Positions 51,971 through 60,609 of a DNA stretch of 64,000 nt are shown here, in pieces (position 1 is the stretch's first letter; every line of letters starts with the position of its first letter). Under the pieces are notes generated by a model, which worked only from the letters and a program-made list of their open reading frames with translations, had not been told where the DNA came from and searched no databases. The DNA is from Megasphaera micronuciformis F0359 (GTDB lineage Bacteria; Bacillota; Negativicutes; Veillonellales; Megasphaeraceae): the NCBI RefSeq assembly GCF_000165735.1, contig NZ_GL538177.1, positions 62,001 to 126,000 on the forward strand, written 5' to 3'. The position numbers and the translations under genes are program-made.

Positions 51971-52963
51971 ATGGCGGATAGGGCGTTTTTTGATGAACTC
52001 ATCGGTCATGAACAACTGAAAAAACGCTGGATTCACCTTATCGAGGAAGGTCGAGTACCACACGCTTCTATTTTTTCCGGCCCGGCAGGGACGGGGAAAA
52101 CCGTGGCAGCAGTGGCTCTTGCGTCGGCTCTTGTAGGACGAAAAGTATTGCAACACATTGATTTTTCAGCACCTGACAGTATGATCCATGACGGGGAAGA
52201 TGTATTTTATATAGGGCCTGAAAAATCTATGCTGAAAACCGCTCAGTTTCGGGATTTGCAGGAAATTATTTCTTTGCGGGGCAGTGCACAGGATATACGT
52301 GTTTTTATTATCGACCATGTAGAAACCATGAATGCCGAATTTGCGAATCGTATGTTGAAGACCTTGGAAGAGCCGGCAGAGGGTATCGTGTTTATTTTGA
52401 TTACAGATAAACCCGCGGCCTTATTGCCTACAGTTGTGTCGCGTTGCGTCATGTTTAGGTTCGATTCGGTAGGAACGGATGAACTTACGGCAGCTTTGAA
52501 GACTCGCTATAAAGGGGATGAGGGACTTTGTGAAGAAGCGGCTTTTTACAGCGGCGGTAATGTTAAGGCGGCATTGGACTATTTGCATGCACGGTCATCT
52601 TTTGCGCCCGAGCGGGCATTTTATTTTTTGAAGACCGTTAAAGAAAGCCCCGTGCCTTTTGCCGAATGGTCTGCGTATACGGTGTCATTTCATGAATCCG
52701 AGTCTGTAGAGGTCATGCAATTTATATTGCGTATTTTACGGGATCTCTTGTTGTTGAGAGTCGGTGTCTCCATAGAAAAAATACAGTTAAAACGCTATGC
52801 CTCGGAGTTGTCGGTAATTGTATTACAATGGCCTGAGGATGAAATACAGCAGGGTATCAAGGTTGTAGAAGAGGGGCTTGAAGGCGTTTCCAGATATGTG
52901 AATATACATTTGATTTGGGATTATATTTGTCTCACATTTCTCCAAGGAAGGGGATTGTATTAG
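51971..52963 (+). CDS. holB: DNA polymerase III delta' subunit
   Basis: A 330-residue clamp-loader subunit of AAA+ fold. A GPAGTGKT Walker A is at 37-44, with SAQDIRVFIIDHVETMNAEFANRMLKTLEEP (delta' region) near 105-135 and the LPTVVSRC sensor motif. The Cys-rich zinc module usual in clamp-loader proteins is absent between residues 45 and 80. The intact Walker A suggests it may still bind ATP. AGGGAGG precedes ATG 51971. It begins the holB-ricT-trmN6-rsmI-metG-tatD series. Confidence 0.92.
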   Translation: MADRAFFDELIGHEQLKKRWIHLIEEGRVPHASIFSGPAGTGKTVAAVALASALVGRKVLQHIDFSAPDSMIHDGEDVFYIGPEKSMLKTAQFRDLQEIISLRGSAQDIRVFIIDHVETMNAEFANRMLKTLEEPAEGIVFILITDKPAALLPTVVSRCVMFRFDSVGTDELTAALKTRYKGDEGLCEEAAFYSGGNVKAALDYLHARSSFAPERAFYFLKTVKESPVPFAEWSAYTVSFHESESVEVMQFILRILRDLLLLRVGVSIEKIQLKRYASELSVIVLQWPEDEIQQGIKVVEEGLEGVSRYVNIHLIWDYICLTFLQGRGLY

Positions 52964-53806
52964 TTGATTGTAGTCGGTATTCGTTTTAAACCGGCCGGGA
53001 AGGTCTATTACTTTGACCCTGCCGGCATAGACCTGGATATACAAGACGGAGTTATAGTTGAAACCGCCAGGGGCACAGAGTTCGGTACGGTAGTTATAGA
53101 GCCGCGTGACGTAGAAGAGTCGGAGGTTGTGCAACCTTTAAAACCCATCGTTCGGCGTGCTACTACCAAGGATTTGCAGCAGGCGTCGAAGAATAAGGAA
53201 CGGGAAAAAAGGGCGTTCGGGATTTGTCTTGAAAAAATTGAGAAGCACAAGTTGCCTATGAAATTAATTGATGTGGATTATACATTTGACATGGGCAAAA
53301 TCATTTTTTTCTTTACGGCTGACGGTCGCATCGATTTTCGAGAGCTTGTGCGTGATTTGGCTTCCGTATTTCGTACTCGGATCGAGTTGCGACAAATCGG
53401 TTTGCGTGACGAAGCAAAGATGATCGGTGGCATGGGATACTGTGGTCGGCCGTTGTGCTGCGCCTCTTTCTTAGGAGATTTCAAGCCCGTGTCCATTCGC
53501 ATGGCAAAGAGTCAAGGCATGTCATTAAACCCCACCAAGATTTCCGGTATTTGCGGTCGGCTCATGTGTTGCCTGCGGTATGAAAATTCGTTGTACACAT
53601 CGGGAGAATTGCAATGTCAGTCCTGTCATAAGTGCGGTGAGCAGCAAAAGCCCCCGACAGTAGGTAAGAGAGTCATTACCGATGAAGGCCTGGGTACGGT
53701 CTTACGAGTTCATGTTAAGACTCATACGGTACGCGTTCAGCTTGAATCGGGACAGACTGTGAATGTAGCATGGAATGATGTGGCGGAACCGGAAAATGAC
53801 GATTAA
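52964..53806 (+). CDS. ricT: PSP1-domain protein RicT/YaaT
   Basis: A 280-residue protein with an N-terminal PSP1 domain. The Cys-rich family signature is present: YCGRPLCCASFL, GICGRLMCCLRYE and CQSCHKCG (residues ~165-225), which in the Bacillus Ric complex help bind Fe-S clusters. RicT works with RicA and RicF in mRNA maturation by RNase Y. TTG 52964 is the first codon after the holB stop (TAGTTG), with GGAAGGGG upstream. It overlaps the next gene. Confidence 0.94.
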   Translation: MIVVGIRFKPAGKVYYFDPAGIDLDIQDGVIVETARGTEFGTVVIEPRDVEESEVVQPLKPIVRRATTKDLQQASKNKEREKRAFGICLEKIEKHKLPMKLIDVDYTFDMGKIIFFFTADGRIDFRELVRDLASVFRTRIELRQIGLRDEAKMIGGMGYCGRPLCCASFLGDFKPVSIRMAKSQGMSLNPTKISGICGRLMCCLRYENSLYTSGELQCQSCHKCGEQQKPPTVGKRVITDEGLGTVLRVHVKTHTVRVQLESGQTVNVAWNDVAEPENDD

Positions 53807-54530
53807 GCTCAATGAAAATGAGCGTCTGGATGACTTAATTCTGGACGGCATGAAACTGATTCAACGAAATGACGAGTTTTGTTTTTCCCTTGATACGGTA
53901 TTATTGGCCCGTTTCGGAGACGTCATAAAGGGTCCGACTTTGGATTTGGGAACGGGGACGGCGGCTATTCCGCTTATCCTGTCGGCTCGCGGAGCTACGG
54001 AGATTACGGCTCTTGAGCTGAATCCCGTCATGGCGGATATTGCGGCACGCAATGTGGTGCTGAACGGAAAAGAGAGCTGTGTTGTTGTTCGCAGAGGCGA
54101 CTATCGCCGCATAGAGGAGCTTTTCCCGGCAGGCAGCTTTTCCGTGGTTTATGCCAATCCGCCGTACCGTGAGTTATTTCGCGGCTCATCAAGCGATAAA
54201 GACGGCGTGCGCAAGGCCAGACATGAGGAGACGGCGACACTTCGCGACGTATTGCGGGCAGCTGCTTACGCCTTGAAATTCCACGGGCGCTTCCGTATGG
54301 TGCACACGGCTCAACGGTTAGCCGAGATTTTAGCGGCTATGCGGGAGGTGGCCATAGAACCGAAGGTGCTTCGTCCCGTATACGGTCGTATTGATAAGGA
54401 TGCCAAGTGCTTCCTCGTAGAAGGGATTCGCGGCGGTAATCCGGGTATGGTGCTGCAAGGCCCCTTGGTAGTACATGAAGCTGACGGGGCCTATACACAA
54501 GAGGTTTTGCATTTTTACGGAAAGGATTGA
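53796..54530 (+). CDS. trmN6: tRNA1(Val) (adenine37-N6)-methyltransferase-like protein
   Basis: A 244-residue class I methyltransferase (YfiC/TrmN6-like). SAM motif I is LDLGTGTAAIPLIL, and NPPY (in VYANPPYRELF) is the catalytic motif of N6-adenine methyltransferases. ERLDDLILDGMKLIQRNDEFCFSLDT is the usual N-terminal segment. ATG 53796 overlaps the ricT stop by 11 bases; the longer frame from 53775 is not needed. Target adenine by homology. Confidence 0.9.
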   Translation: MTIKLNENERLDDLILDGMKLIQRNDEFCFSLDTVLLARFGDVIKGPTLDLGTGTAAIPLILSARGATEITALELNPVMADIAARNVVLNGKESCVVVRRGDYRRIEELFPAGSFSVVYANPPYRELFRGSSSDKDGVRKARHEETATLRDVLRAAAYALKFHGRFRMVHTAQRLAEILAAMREVAIEPKVLRPVYGRIDKDAKCFLVEGIRGGNPGMVLQGPLVVHEADGAYTQEVLHFYGKD

Positions 54531-54535
54531 CGAGG

Positions 54536-55378
54536 ATGGCGGAAGTATTTCAAAAAGGCACCTTGTATTTATGTGCTACGCCTATCGGCAACCTGGAAGA
54601 TATTACGTATCGTACGGTTCGTTGTCTTACGGAAGCGGACATTATTGCGGCTGAGGATACGCGCCATACGCGTCAGTTGCTGTCAGCCTACGGAATTGAG
54701 ACACCATTGACGAGTTATCATGAACACAATAAGGGAGAAAAGGGCCCCCTGTTAATTGAGCGATTGCAGGACGGAGATATGGTAGCCGTTGTCAGTGACG
54801 CAGGATTGCCCGGTATTTGTGACCCGGGCAGCGACTTGGTGCGCGAGGCCTTGGCTGCAAGTATTCCCGTTGTACCCTTACCGGGTGCCAATGCGGGATT
54901 GACCGGTCTGATCGCTTCGGGTCTCGATACGACTCTGTTCACCTTCGTCGGTTTTTTGCCGAAGACGAAACGGCACCGCAGGCCGGTGTTGGAAGGGCTT
55001 AAAGAGTATGGCGGGACCTTGATTTTTTACGAGGCGCCGCATCGCATTGAAGGTGTTTTGGCTGAAATAGAGGAAGTCCTCGGCGACCGGCCTGCCGTCT
55101 TATGCCGTGAACTTACTAAAAAGTACGAAGAATATATTCGCGGGTCCTTGAGTTGTGTGCGACAACGGTTACAGGAGCAAGGGTGTCGCGGTGAATTTGT
55201 TGTTTTAATCGGTGCCGATACGAAGGAAATGGGTGAACTTCGTGCCGACCTTGATTATGAAAGTGTACTTCGGCAACTTTTGGCCGAGGGTACGGATAAA
55301 AAGGATGCCATTCGGATTACTGCCGAGAGGTGTCGTGTTCCGAAACGAGAGGTATATAAAGCGGCCTTACGTTTATAA
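54536..55378 (+). CDS. rsmI: 16S rRNA (cytidine1402-2'-O)-methyltransferase
   Basis: A 280-residue SAM-dependent methyltransferase of the tetrapyrrole-methylase fold. It has GTLYLCATPIGNLEDITYRTV at the start, AEDTRHTRQLL, SDAGLPGICDPGSDLV and PGANAGLTGLIASGL, all typical of RsmI. It methylates C1402 in the decoding centre. Of the in-frame starts, TTG 54527 touches the AAAGG site and ATG 54536 has 10-base spacing, so ATG is preferred. Confidence 0.95.
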   Translation: MAEVFQKGTLYLCATPIGNLEDITYRTVRCLTEADIIAAEDTRHTRQLLSAYGIETPLTSYHEHNKGEKGPLLIERLQDGDMVAVVSDAGLPGICDPGSDLVREALAASIPVVPLPGANAGLTGLIASGLDTTLFTFVGFLPKTKRHRRPVLEGLKEYGGTLIFYEAPHRIEGVLAEIEEVLGDRPAVLCRELTKKYEEYIRGSLSCVRQRLQEQGCRGEFVVLIGADTKEMGELRADLDYESVLRQLLAEGTDKKDAIRITAERCRVPKREVYKAALRL

Positions 55379-55441
55379 GCGTACTATTGCCGTTTCGAAC
55401 AGACTGTCGGCTCATTTGCCGTCAACAGGAGGGATTTATTC

Positions 55442-57388
55442 ATGTCGAATAAAGAAAAGAAAACTTATTATATTACTACCCCTATTTATTATCCCAGTGC
55501 TAAACTGCATATCGGCCATACGTATTGCACGACAATTGCCGATTCCTTGGCCAGATTTCATCGTTTGCGCGGTGACGATACTCTTTTTATAACCGGGTCG
55601 GACGAACACGGTCAAAAAATTCAGCGGGCTGCCGAAGCACAGGGAATGAAGCCCATCGAGTATGTAGACGGCATTGTAGCCTTGTTTAAAGATTTGTGGA
55701 AGCGTCTGAATATATCTAACGATGTTTTTATCAGGACAACAGAGCCGCGCCATGAACGAGTAGTTCAAGATTTGATGCAACGTTCCTTTGATAACGGTGA
55801 TATTTATAAATCCGAATACGAAGGCTGGTATTGTACGCCTGATGAAACCTTCTGGCCGGAAAACAAGTTGCCTGACGGTAAGCACGTCTGCCCCGATTGC
55901 GGACGTCCGTTGGAATTGGTAAAAGAGGAAAGCTACTTCCTGCGCCTTAATAAATATGCCGACAGATGGCTTAAATTCATTGAAGAAAACCCTGATTTCA
56001 TTCAGCCTGAATCGCGTCGCAACGAGATGATTGCTTTCGTTAAGAGCGGCTTGGAAGATCTCAGTATTTCGCGTACATCCTTTGATTGGGGCATTAAGGT
56101 GCCTTGGGATCCGAAGCATGTTGTTTATGTTTGGTTTGATGCCTTGGCTAATTACCTGACAGCGGCCGGGTATTTGGAAGATCCGGAAAATTTTGATAAA
56201 TTTTGGCCGGCATCCTTGCATTTAGTGGGCAAAGAAATTGTGCGATTCCATACGATTATTTGGCCCATTATGCTCATGAGTTGCGGTCTTCCTTTGCCGA
56301 AGAAAGTATTCGGACACGGCTGGCTTATTGTAGACGGCACGAAGATGAGTAAATCATTGGGTAATGTTGTCGACCCCGTACCCTTGATTGAACGGTACGG
56401 AGCCGATGCATTGCGCTACTATTTGCTAAAAGAAGTGCGTTTGGGACAGGACGGGAATTTCTCATTGCCGACCTTTATTAATCGTATAAACGCTGACTTA
56501 GCGAATGATTTGGGTAACTTATTGCAACGTACCTTGGCTATGGTCGAAAAGTATGAAGACGGCGTTGTTGCCGGTCCGACGGATAAAGAAGCGGTCGATG
56601 ACGAATTGGCGGCATTGGCGGTCGAAACGGTTCGCAAGTTCGAAGCTGAAATGGACGATATGAAAATTGATGACGCTTTAAATGATATTTGGGGTCTTAT
56701 CAGACGAAGCAATAAGTATATTGATGAAACCGTGCCGTGGGTTTTGGCTAAAGATGCCGACTGCGTAGGACGATTGCGTACAGTTTTATACAACTTAATG
56801 GAATCGTTACGGATTATTTCCGTTCTTGTCAGTCCTGTTATTCCTGCCAGTGCGGAAAACATGTGGACTCAACTCGGCCTGAAGAATTTTAAAGAGGTTA
56901 AGCTTGCAGATGTGGCTGTATGGGGAGGCTACCCGGTAGGCACACATATAGATAAAGGAGAAGCTCTTTTCCCGCGTTATGACTTGGCGGAAGAAGTGGC
57001 GGAAGCTCCCGTTGATGAAAAGTCGGCTGTCGATGTAGTGCCTGCGGCCAAAGAACCGCTTAAGCCCGAAATCGATATCGATACATTCGGAAAAACGGAT
57101 TTGCGCGTCGGTATTGTTTTGGCTTGTGAAAAGGTGCCTAAGACATCAAAGTTGTTGAAGTTGCAAATTGATTTGGGCACAGAACAGCGGCAAATTGTCA
57201 GCGGCATTGCCAAGTATTATAAACCGGAAGATATGGTAGGTAAACATGTCATCGTCGTTACAAACTTAAAGCCGGCTACTCTTTGCGGAGTTGAATCTTA
57301 CGGTATGCTATTGGCAGCTTCAGACGGCAACGATAATTTACAAGTTATCTTTGCCGACTCCATGGCGGCAGGAAGTCGAGTACGCTAA
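55442..57388 (+). CDS. metG: Methionyl-tRNA synthetase
   Basis: A 648-residue class I synthetase. HIGH-like motif HIGHTYCTT near residue 20, a CPDCGRPLE single zinc knuckle near 146, KMSKSLGNVVDP (catalytic lysines) near 300, the helical anticodon-binding domain, and a C-terminal tRNA-binding domain (TDLRVGIVLACEKVPKTSKLLKLQIDLG, OB fold) that makes it a dimer. AGGAGGG precedes ATG 55442. Its stop shares one base with the tatD start. Confidence 0.97.
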   Translation: MSNKEKKTYYITTPIYYPSAKLHIGHTYCTTIADSLARFHRLRGDDTLFITGSDEHGQKIQRAAEAQGMKPIEYVDGIVALFKDLWKRLNISNDVFIRTTEPRHERVVQDLMQRSFDNGDIYKSEYEGWYCTPDETFWPENKLPDGKHVCPDCGRPLELVKEESYFLRLNKYADRWLKFIEENPDFIQPESRRNEMIAFVKSGLEDLSISRTSFDWGIKVPWDPKHVVYVWFDALANYLTAAGYLEDPENFDKFWPASLHLVGKEIVRFHTIIWPIMLMSCGLPLPKKVFGHGWLIVDGTKMSKSLGNVVDPVPLIERYGADALRYYLLKEVRLGQDGNFSLPTFINRINADLANDLGNLLQRTLAMVEKYEDGVVAGPTDKEAVDDELAALAVETVRKFEAEMDDMKIDDALNDIWGLIRRSNKYIDETVPWVLAKDADCVGRLRTVLYNLMESLRIISVLVSPVIPASAENMWTQLGLKNFKEVKLADVAVWGGYPVGTHIDKGEALFPRYDLAEEVAEAPVDEKSAVDVVPAAKEPLKPEIDIDTFGKTDLRVGIVLACEKVPKTSKLLKLQIDLGTEQRQIVSGIAKYYKPEDMVGKHVIVVTNLKPATLCGVESYGMLLAASDGNDNLQVIFADSMAAGSRVR

Positions 57389-58155
57389 TGCTCTTTGATA
57401 CACATTGCCACATTAACGATGAAGCCTATAAAGATGATCGTGCGGAAATGATGGCACGGGCATTTGAAGCCGGGGTAGGTTGTATGGTTTGCCCCGGCAC
57501 GGGCGTGGACACATCGGCTTCGGCGATTGAATTAGCTCGTGTTTATGATGAGGTTTACGCAGCTGTAGGATATCATCCTGAAGAGGCTGCGGCTGCGACG
57601 GACGAAGGGTTTGCGCAGATGAGGTCATGGCTTTGTCAGGAACCCAAGGTGGTGGCCATCGGCGAAGTCGGCTTGGATTACCATTGGCCCGAACCGTCTC
57701 GACAGATACAACAGAATGTTTTCATTGAACAGGTCAAGATGGCGGCGGAACTGGATGTTCCTTTAATTATTCATGACCGGGAGGCACACGGTGATACGGT
57801 AGATATTTTACGTAAGTACGGAAAGGGTTGTCGCGGTGTTTTTCACTGCTATTCCGGCAGCTATGAAATGGCTAAAGAATTGATAAACATGGGTTTCTAT
57901 CTCGGTTTCGGCGGTACGACGGTATTTCCTAAATCATTAAAATTAAAGGATATTGTTGCACGCCTGCCGGAAGACCGAATTCTGATAGAAACGGATTGTC
58001 CGTATTTGACGCCGCCGCCGTATCGGGGTAAACGTAATGAACCGGCTTATGTCCGTTTTGTAGCTGATGAAATTGCCGTGTTGAGGGGAACGGACAGTGC
58101 ACATATCCGAAAGATGACGTGGGAGAACGGGAAGCGGCTTTTCGGACTTTTGTAG
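57388..58155 (+). CDS. tatD: TatD-family deoxyribonuclease
   Basis: A 255-residue metal-dependent hydrolase. It begins FDTHCHIND (metal-binding HxH), and carries AIGEVGLDYHW (Glu ligand), LIIHDREAHGD, GVFHCYSGS and ETDCPYLTPPPYRGKRN at the C-terminal side. The family has 3'-5' exonuclease activity. ATG 57388 overlaps the metG TAA (TAATG). Confidence 0.95.
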   Translation: MLFDTHCHINDEAYKDDRAEMMARAFEAGVGCMVCPGTGVDTSASAIELARVYDEVYAAVGYHPEEAAAATDEGFAQMRSWLCQEPKVVAIGEVGLDYHWPEPSRQIQQNVFIEQVKMAAELDVPLIIHDREAHGDTVDILRKYGKGCRGVFHCYSGSYEMAKELINMGFYLGFGGTTVFPKSLKLKDIVARLPEDRILIETDCPYLTPPPYRGKRNEPAYVRFVADEIAVLRGTDSAHIRKMTWENGKRLFGLL

Positions 58156-58164
58156 AGGAAAGGT

Positions 58165-58431
58165 ATGAAAAAGAAAGATGTAAAAATTACAATCATCGAT
58201 TCCCTCGGACCTAAAGGTTGTCACAGAGGGCATCGTGTAGGGGATACGTTCAGCTATGATAAGGACCGGGGACGTATTTGTCCTATGGCCATGCATGTCG
58301 CCTTTCCGTATATCGATATTTTGAGATACGGAGGGGCCATACCGGATCAACCGGAAGGAACGGCTGTGTTTTGCTGTCCCGATGTGGACGTTATCCACGT
58401 GTTTAAATTAGAACTTGAATCGAATAAATAA
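58165..58431 (+). CDS. Small conserved protein of the TIGR04076 type
   Basis: An 88-residue protein with the pattern of the TIGR04076 family: KITIIDSLGPKGCHRGHRVGDTF, GRICPMAMHVAFPYIDILRYGG and FCCPDVDVIHVF. The conserved Cys residues (CH, CP, CCPD) suggest a metal site. The function is unknown. AGGAAAGG precedes ATG 58165, 10 bases after tatD, so it probably belongs to the same transcript. Confidence 0.75.
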   Translation: MKKKDVKITIIDSLGPKGCHRGHRVGDTFSYDKDRGRICPMAMHVAFPYIDILRYGGAIPDQPEGTAVFCCPDVDVIHVFKLELESNK

Positions 58432-58438
58432 TAAATTG

Positions 58439-58470
58439 ACGGCGGAAGGTTGAGTCCCTCCGCCGTATTA
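58439..58470 (+). terminator. Terminator at the end of the holB-to-tatD series
   Basis: ACGGCGGA/TCCGCCGT stem (58439-58446, 58459-58466) with a T/A-rich but interrupted tail. Confidence 0.65.
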
Positions 58471-58594
58471 TATTTGTAAATATAATACGCGAAAATGTAA
58501 TAAATGCTTGCAAAAAAGTAATAATAGGGCGTAAAATGAACGTACAGAGACGTGAGGCATAAAGCGAAAATCTTTGGTAAAAGAAGGCGGTTTT

Positions 58595-59479
58595 ATGTTG
58601 GATTTCAGGATGTACACGTTTTTGAGCGTCTGTCGCCACATGAACTTTACGCATGCAGCGTCAGAACTCCATCTTACCCAACCGGCGGTGACACAACAGA
58701 TTCACTGGCTTGAACGCTACTACCGAACTAAACTTTTTTCGTATAACGGGAAAAAGTTGAGCCTTACCGGTGCGGGGAGATTACTCCGTATGGCGGCAAA
58801 GAACGTATATCATGATGATACGGTTGTGAAGCGACAGATCGAGCAATTCCGAACGCATAGTCGCAGTTTGTTGCTCGGCGTGACTCCGACCGTTTCGGAG
58901 CATGATATCGGAGGTAAGCTTATTGAGTTTTTACACCGATCCGGGAAAAAAGGAATTTCAGTTCGTATAGATACGACAGAAGAACTGACAAAGGCCTTGG
59001 AAGTAGGCTTTCTGGATTTTGCCGTTGTCGACGGGCCGGTAGAGGGGGACGGGATCGACAGCATGGCTTTCCATACGGAAAAACTGATTTTATGTTGCGG
59101 TAAAAGTTATGATATAGATAGAAGCATTGACTTGGAAGAGTTGAAAAGACATAAGCTCCTACTTTGCGGCAGTCACCTGGGGGCGCGACGGTTATTTGAG
59201 CAGTGCCTGGCGGAGCAACGACTTACTTTGGAATCGTCTTTTATGTATATTGATTTAGGAACCGATGAGATTGTAAAACGATTTGCTTACGGAAACTGCG
59301 GTATTGCCGTTGTCTATGAAGGGGTTGTTCATGAGGATTTACGGGCTCGGCGATTACGACGCATACGGGTCGTGGGGATTACCGGCAAGGATTCATTCTC
59401 CTTTGTTTGGAAGACGTCTCGGATGAGTCGAGAAGAGATTATGCGTATGTATCAGGGGTATTCGGATTGCGTATGTTGA
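58595..59479 (+). CDS. LysR-family transcriptional regulator (rightward)
   Basis: A 294-residue LysR regulator. The N-terminal winged helix-turn-helix (MYTFLSVCRHMNFTHAASELH then LTQPAVTQQIHWLERYY) is followed by a substrate-binding-like effector domain (~90-290). AAGGCGG precedes ATG 58595. No divergent partner gene is adjacent, so the target is not apparent. It converges with another LysR gene 65 bases away. Confidence 0.9.
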   Translation: MLDFRMYTFLSVCRHMNFTHAASELHLTQPAVTQQIHWLERYYRTKLFSYNGKKLSLTGAGRLLRMAAKNVYHDDTVVKRQIEQFRTHSRSLLLGVTPTVSEHDIGGKLIEFLHRSGKKGISVRIDTTEELTKALEVGFLDFAVVDGPVEGDGIDSMAFHTEKLILCCGKSYDIDRSIDLEELKRHKLLLCGSHLGARRLFEQCLAEQRLTLESSFMYIDLGTDEIVKRFAYGNCGIAVVYEGVVHEDLRARRLRRIRVVGITGKDSFSFVWKTSRMSREEIMRMYQGYSDCVC

Positions 59480-59495
59480 AGGTTGTAAAACAGAA

Positions 59496-59535
59496 AAACC
59501 GCTGTACAGAGGAAATCCGTACAGCGGTTTCTTTA
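59496..59535. terminator. Bidirectional terminator between the two LysR genes
   Basis: AAACCGCTGTAC/GTACAGCGGTTT stem (59496-59507, 59519-59530) with T-rich sequence to the right and A-rich to the left. Confidence 0.88.
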
Positions 59536-59544
59536 TGTGTAAGT

Positions 59545-60438
59545 CTAGTCAGAGTTTTTGTAAAACTCTTTGAAGTATTCGACCCACATGCGAGTGGGAT
59601 GAGAGAGAAAGCCCTTACTTTTCCAAACCATGGCCAAGGTCCACGTAATTTTAGGGTCTACAAGGGGAACGGTTACCAGACGAGTCGGGTCGAGTCTTTT
59701 ACAGATTGATTCGGGCAGCAAGGCAATACCCATTTGGGTATGTACCATTTCCCCCATAAAATCCCAGTGACTGGTTTGGCCTACAATGTTGGGGCGAGCC
59801 GATATTTTTTGATAAAATGAACGAACATAAGAATAAAGAGAGAAGCTTTCAGGATAATAAATCAGCGGTTCGTCTTTAATTTCTTGCAAGGTAATCGCCT
59901 TTTTCTTAGCCAGCGGATGATCGGGCCAAAGGACGACACGCAAATACTCCTGATCGAAAATAAAGAAGTCGTAAGGGGTATCCGCATTAATCGGCAAGGC
60001 TACGAAGCCCGCCTGAATGAGCCCGTTATCGATAGAGGAAATAACATCGTGTGAGCCTACTTCGGCAAGTTCCACTTTGATGTCCGGAAATTTTTCAGAA
60101 AAATGATGGATAAACGGAGATATAAAGGTAGAGCCGATCATAGGCGGTACACCGATGGAAACGGTGCCGGAATTGAATTGGTGCGGGGATCCCAGCTCGT
60201 CGCTGATTTGTGCCAACTGATCGATTACCGATTCCACTTTGGGAAGGAGATAGGCGCCGATTTCCGTTAACTCCACGTGCTTTCCCGTTCGGTTAAACAG
60301 CTGTACTTGCCAGTAGTTTTCCAGGGCCTTGATACCCTTACTGATAGAGGGCTGGCTGATGTGGAGTGAATGGGATGCCTTGGTAAAGCTTTTTTTGTGA
60401 GCTACTTCAATGAAGTAGGTTAATTGGAACAAATCCAT
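59545..60438 (-). CDS. LysR-family transcriptional regulator (leftward)
   Basis: A 297-residue LysR regulator. Helix-turn-helix: FIEVAHKKSFTKASHSLHISQPSISKGIKALE in part (residues ~10-41). The effector domain starts at about 90 (GTVSIGVPPMIGS). It resembles CynR/CidR-type regulators, but the effector is unknown. The sequence is only distantly related to its convergent neighbour. The 171 bases between it and dinB are free of other genes. Confidence 0.9.
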   Translation of the reverse strand: MDLFQLTYFIEVAHKKSFTKASHSLHISQPSISKGIKALENYWQVQLFNRTGKHVELTEIGAYLLPKVESVIDQLAQISDELGSPHQFNSGTVSIGVPPMIGSTFISPFIHHFSEKFPDIKVELAEVGSHDVISSIDNGLIQAGFVALPINADTPYDFFIFDQEYLRVVLWPDHPLAKKKAITLQEIKDEPLIYYPESFSLYSYVRSFYQKISARPNIVGQTSHWDFMGEMVHTQMGIALLPESICKRLDPTRLVTVPLVDPKITWTLAMVWKSKGFLSHPTRMWVEYFKEFYKNSD

Positions 60439-60609
60439 GGACGAATGCCTCGTTTCTAAAATGTTACATTTATACCTAATTTCTTAAAATATTATGCTTA
60501 TACATAGTACCATATTTCATAAGAGAATAGAACAAGAAAATGGCTTTGTCTATATTTATTTTGAACAAAATTGTATAATGTTATAACCGACGGGAAAGGA
60601 GGATGCTTT

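Noticed and set aside
55436-56221. 261-codon frame on the minus strand opposite metG
   Set aside because: It is antisense to a certain, highly conserved gene, has no ribosome site of note and its translation looks like a shadow frame.
60540-60609. Possible LexA operator before dinB (GAACAAAATTGT)
   Set aside because: The second half-site does not match the Firmicute LexA consensus closely enough to claim one.
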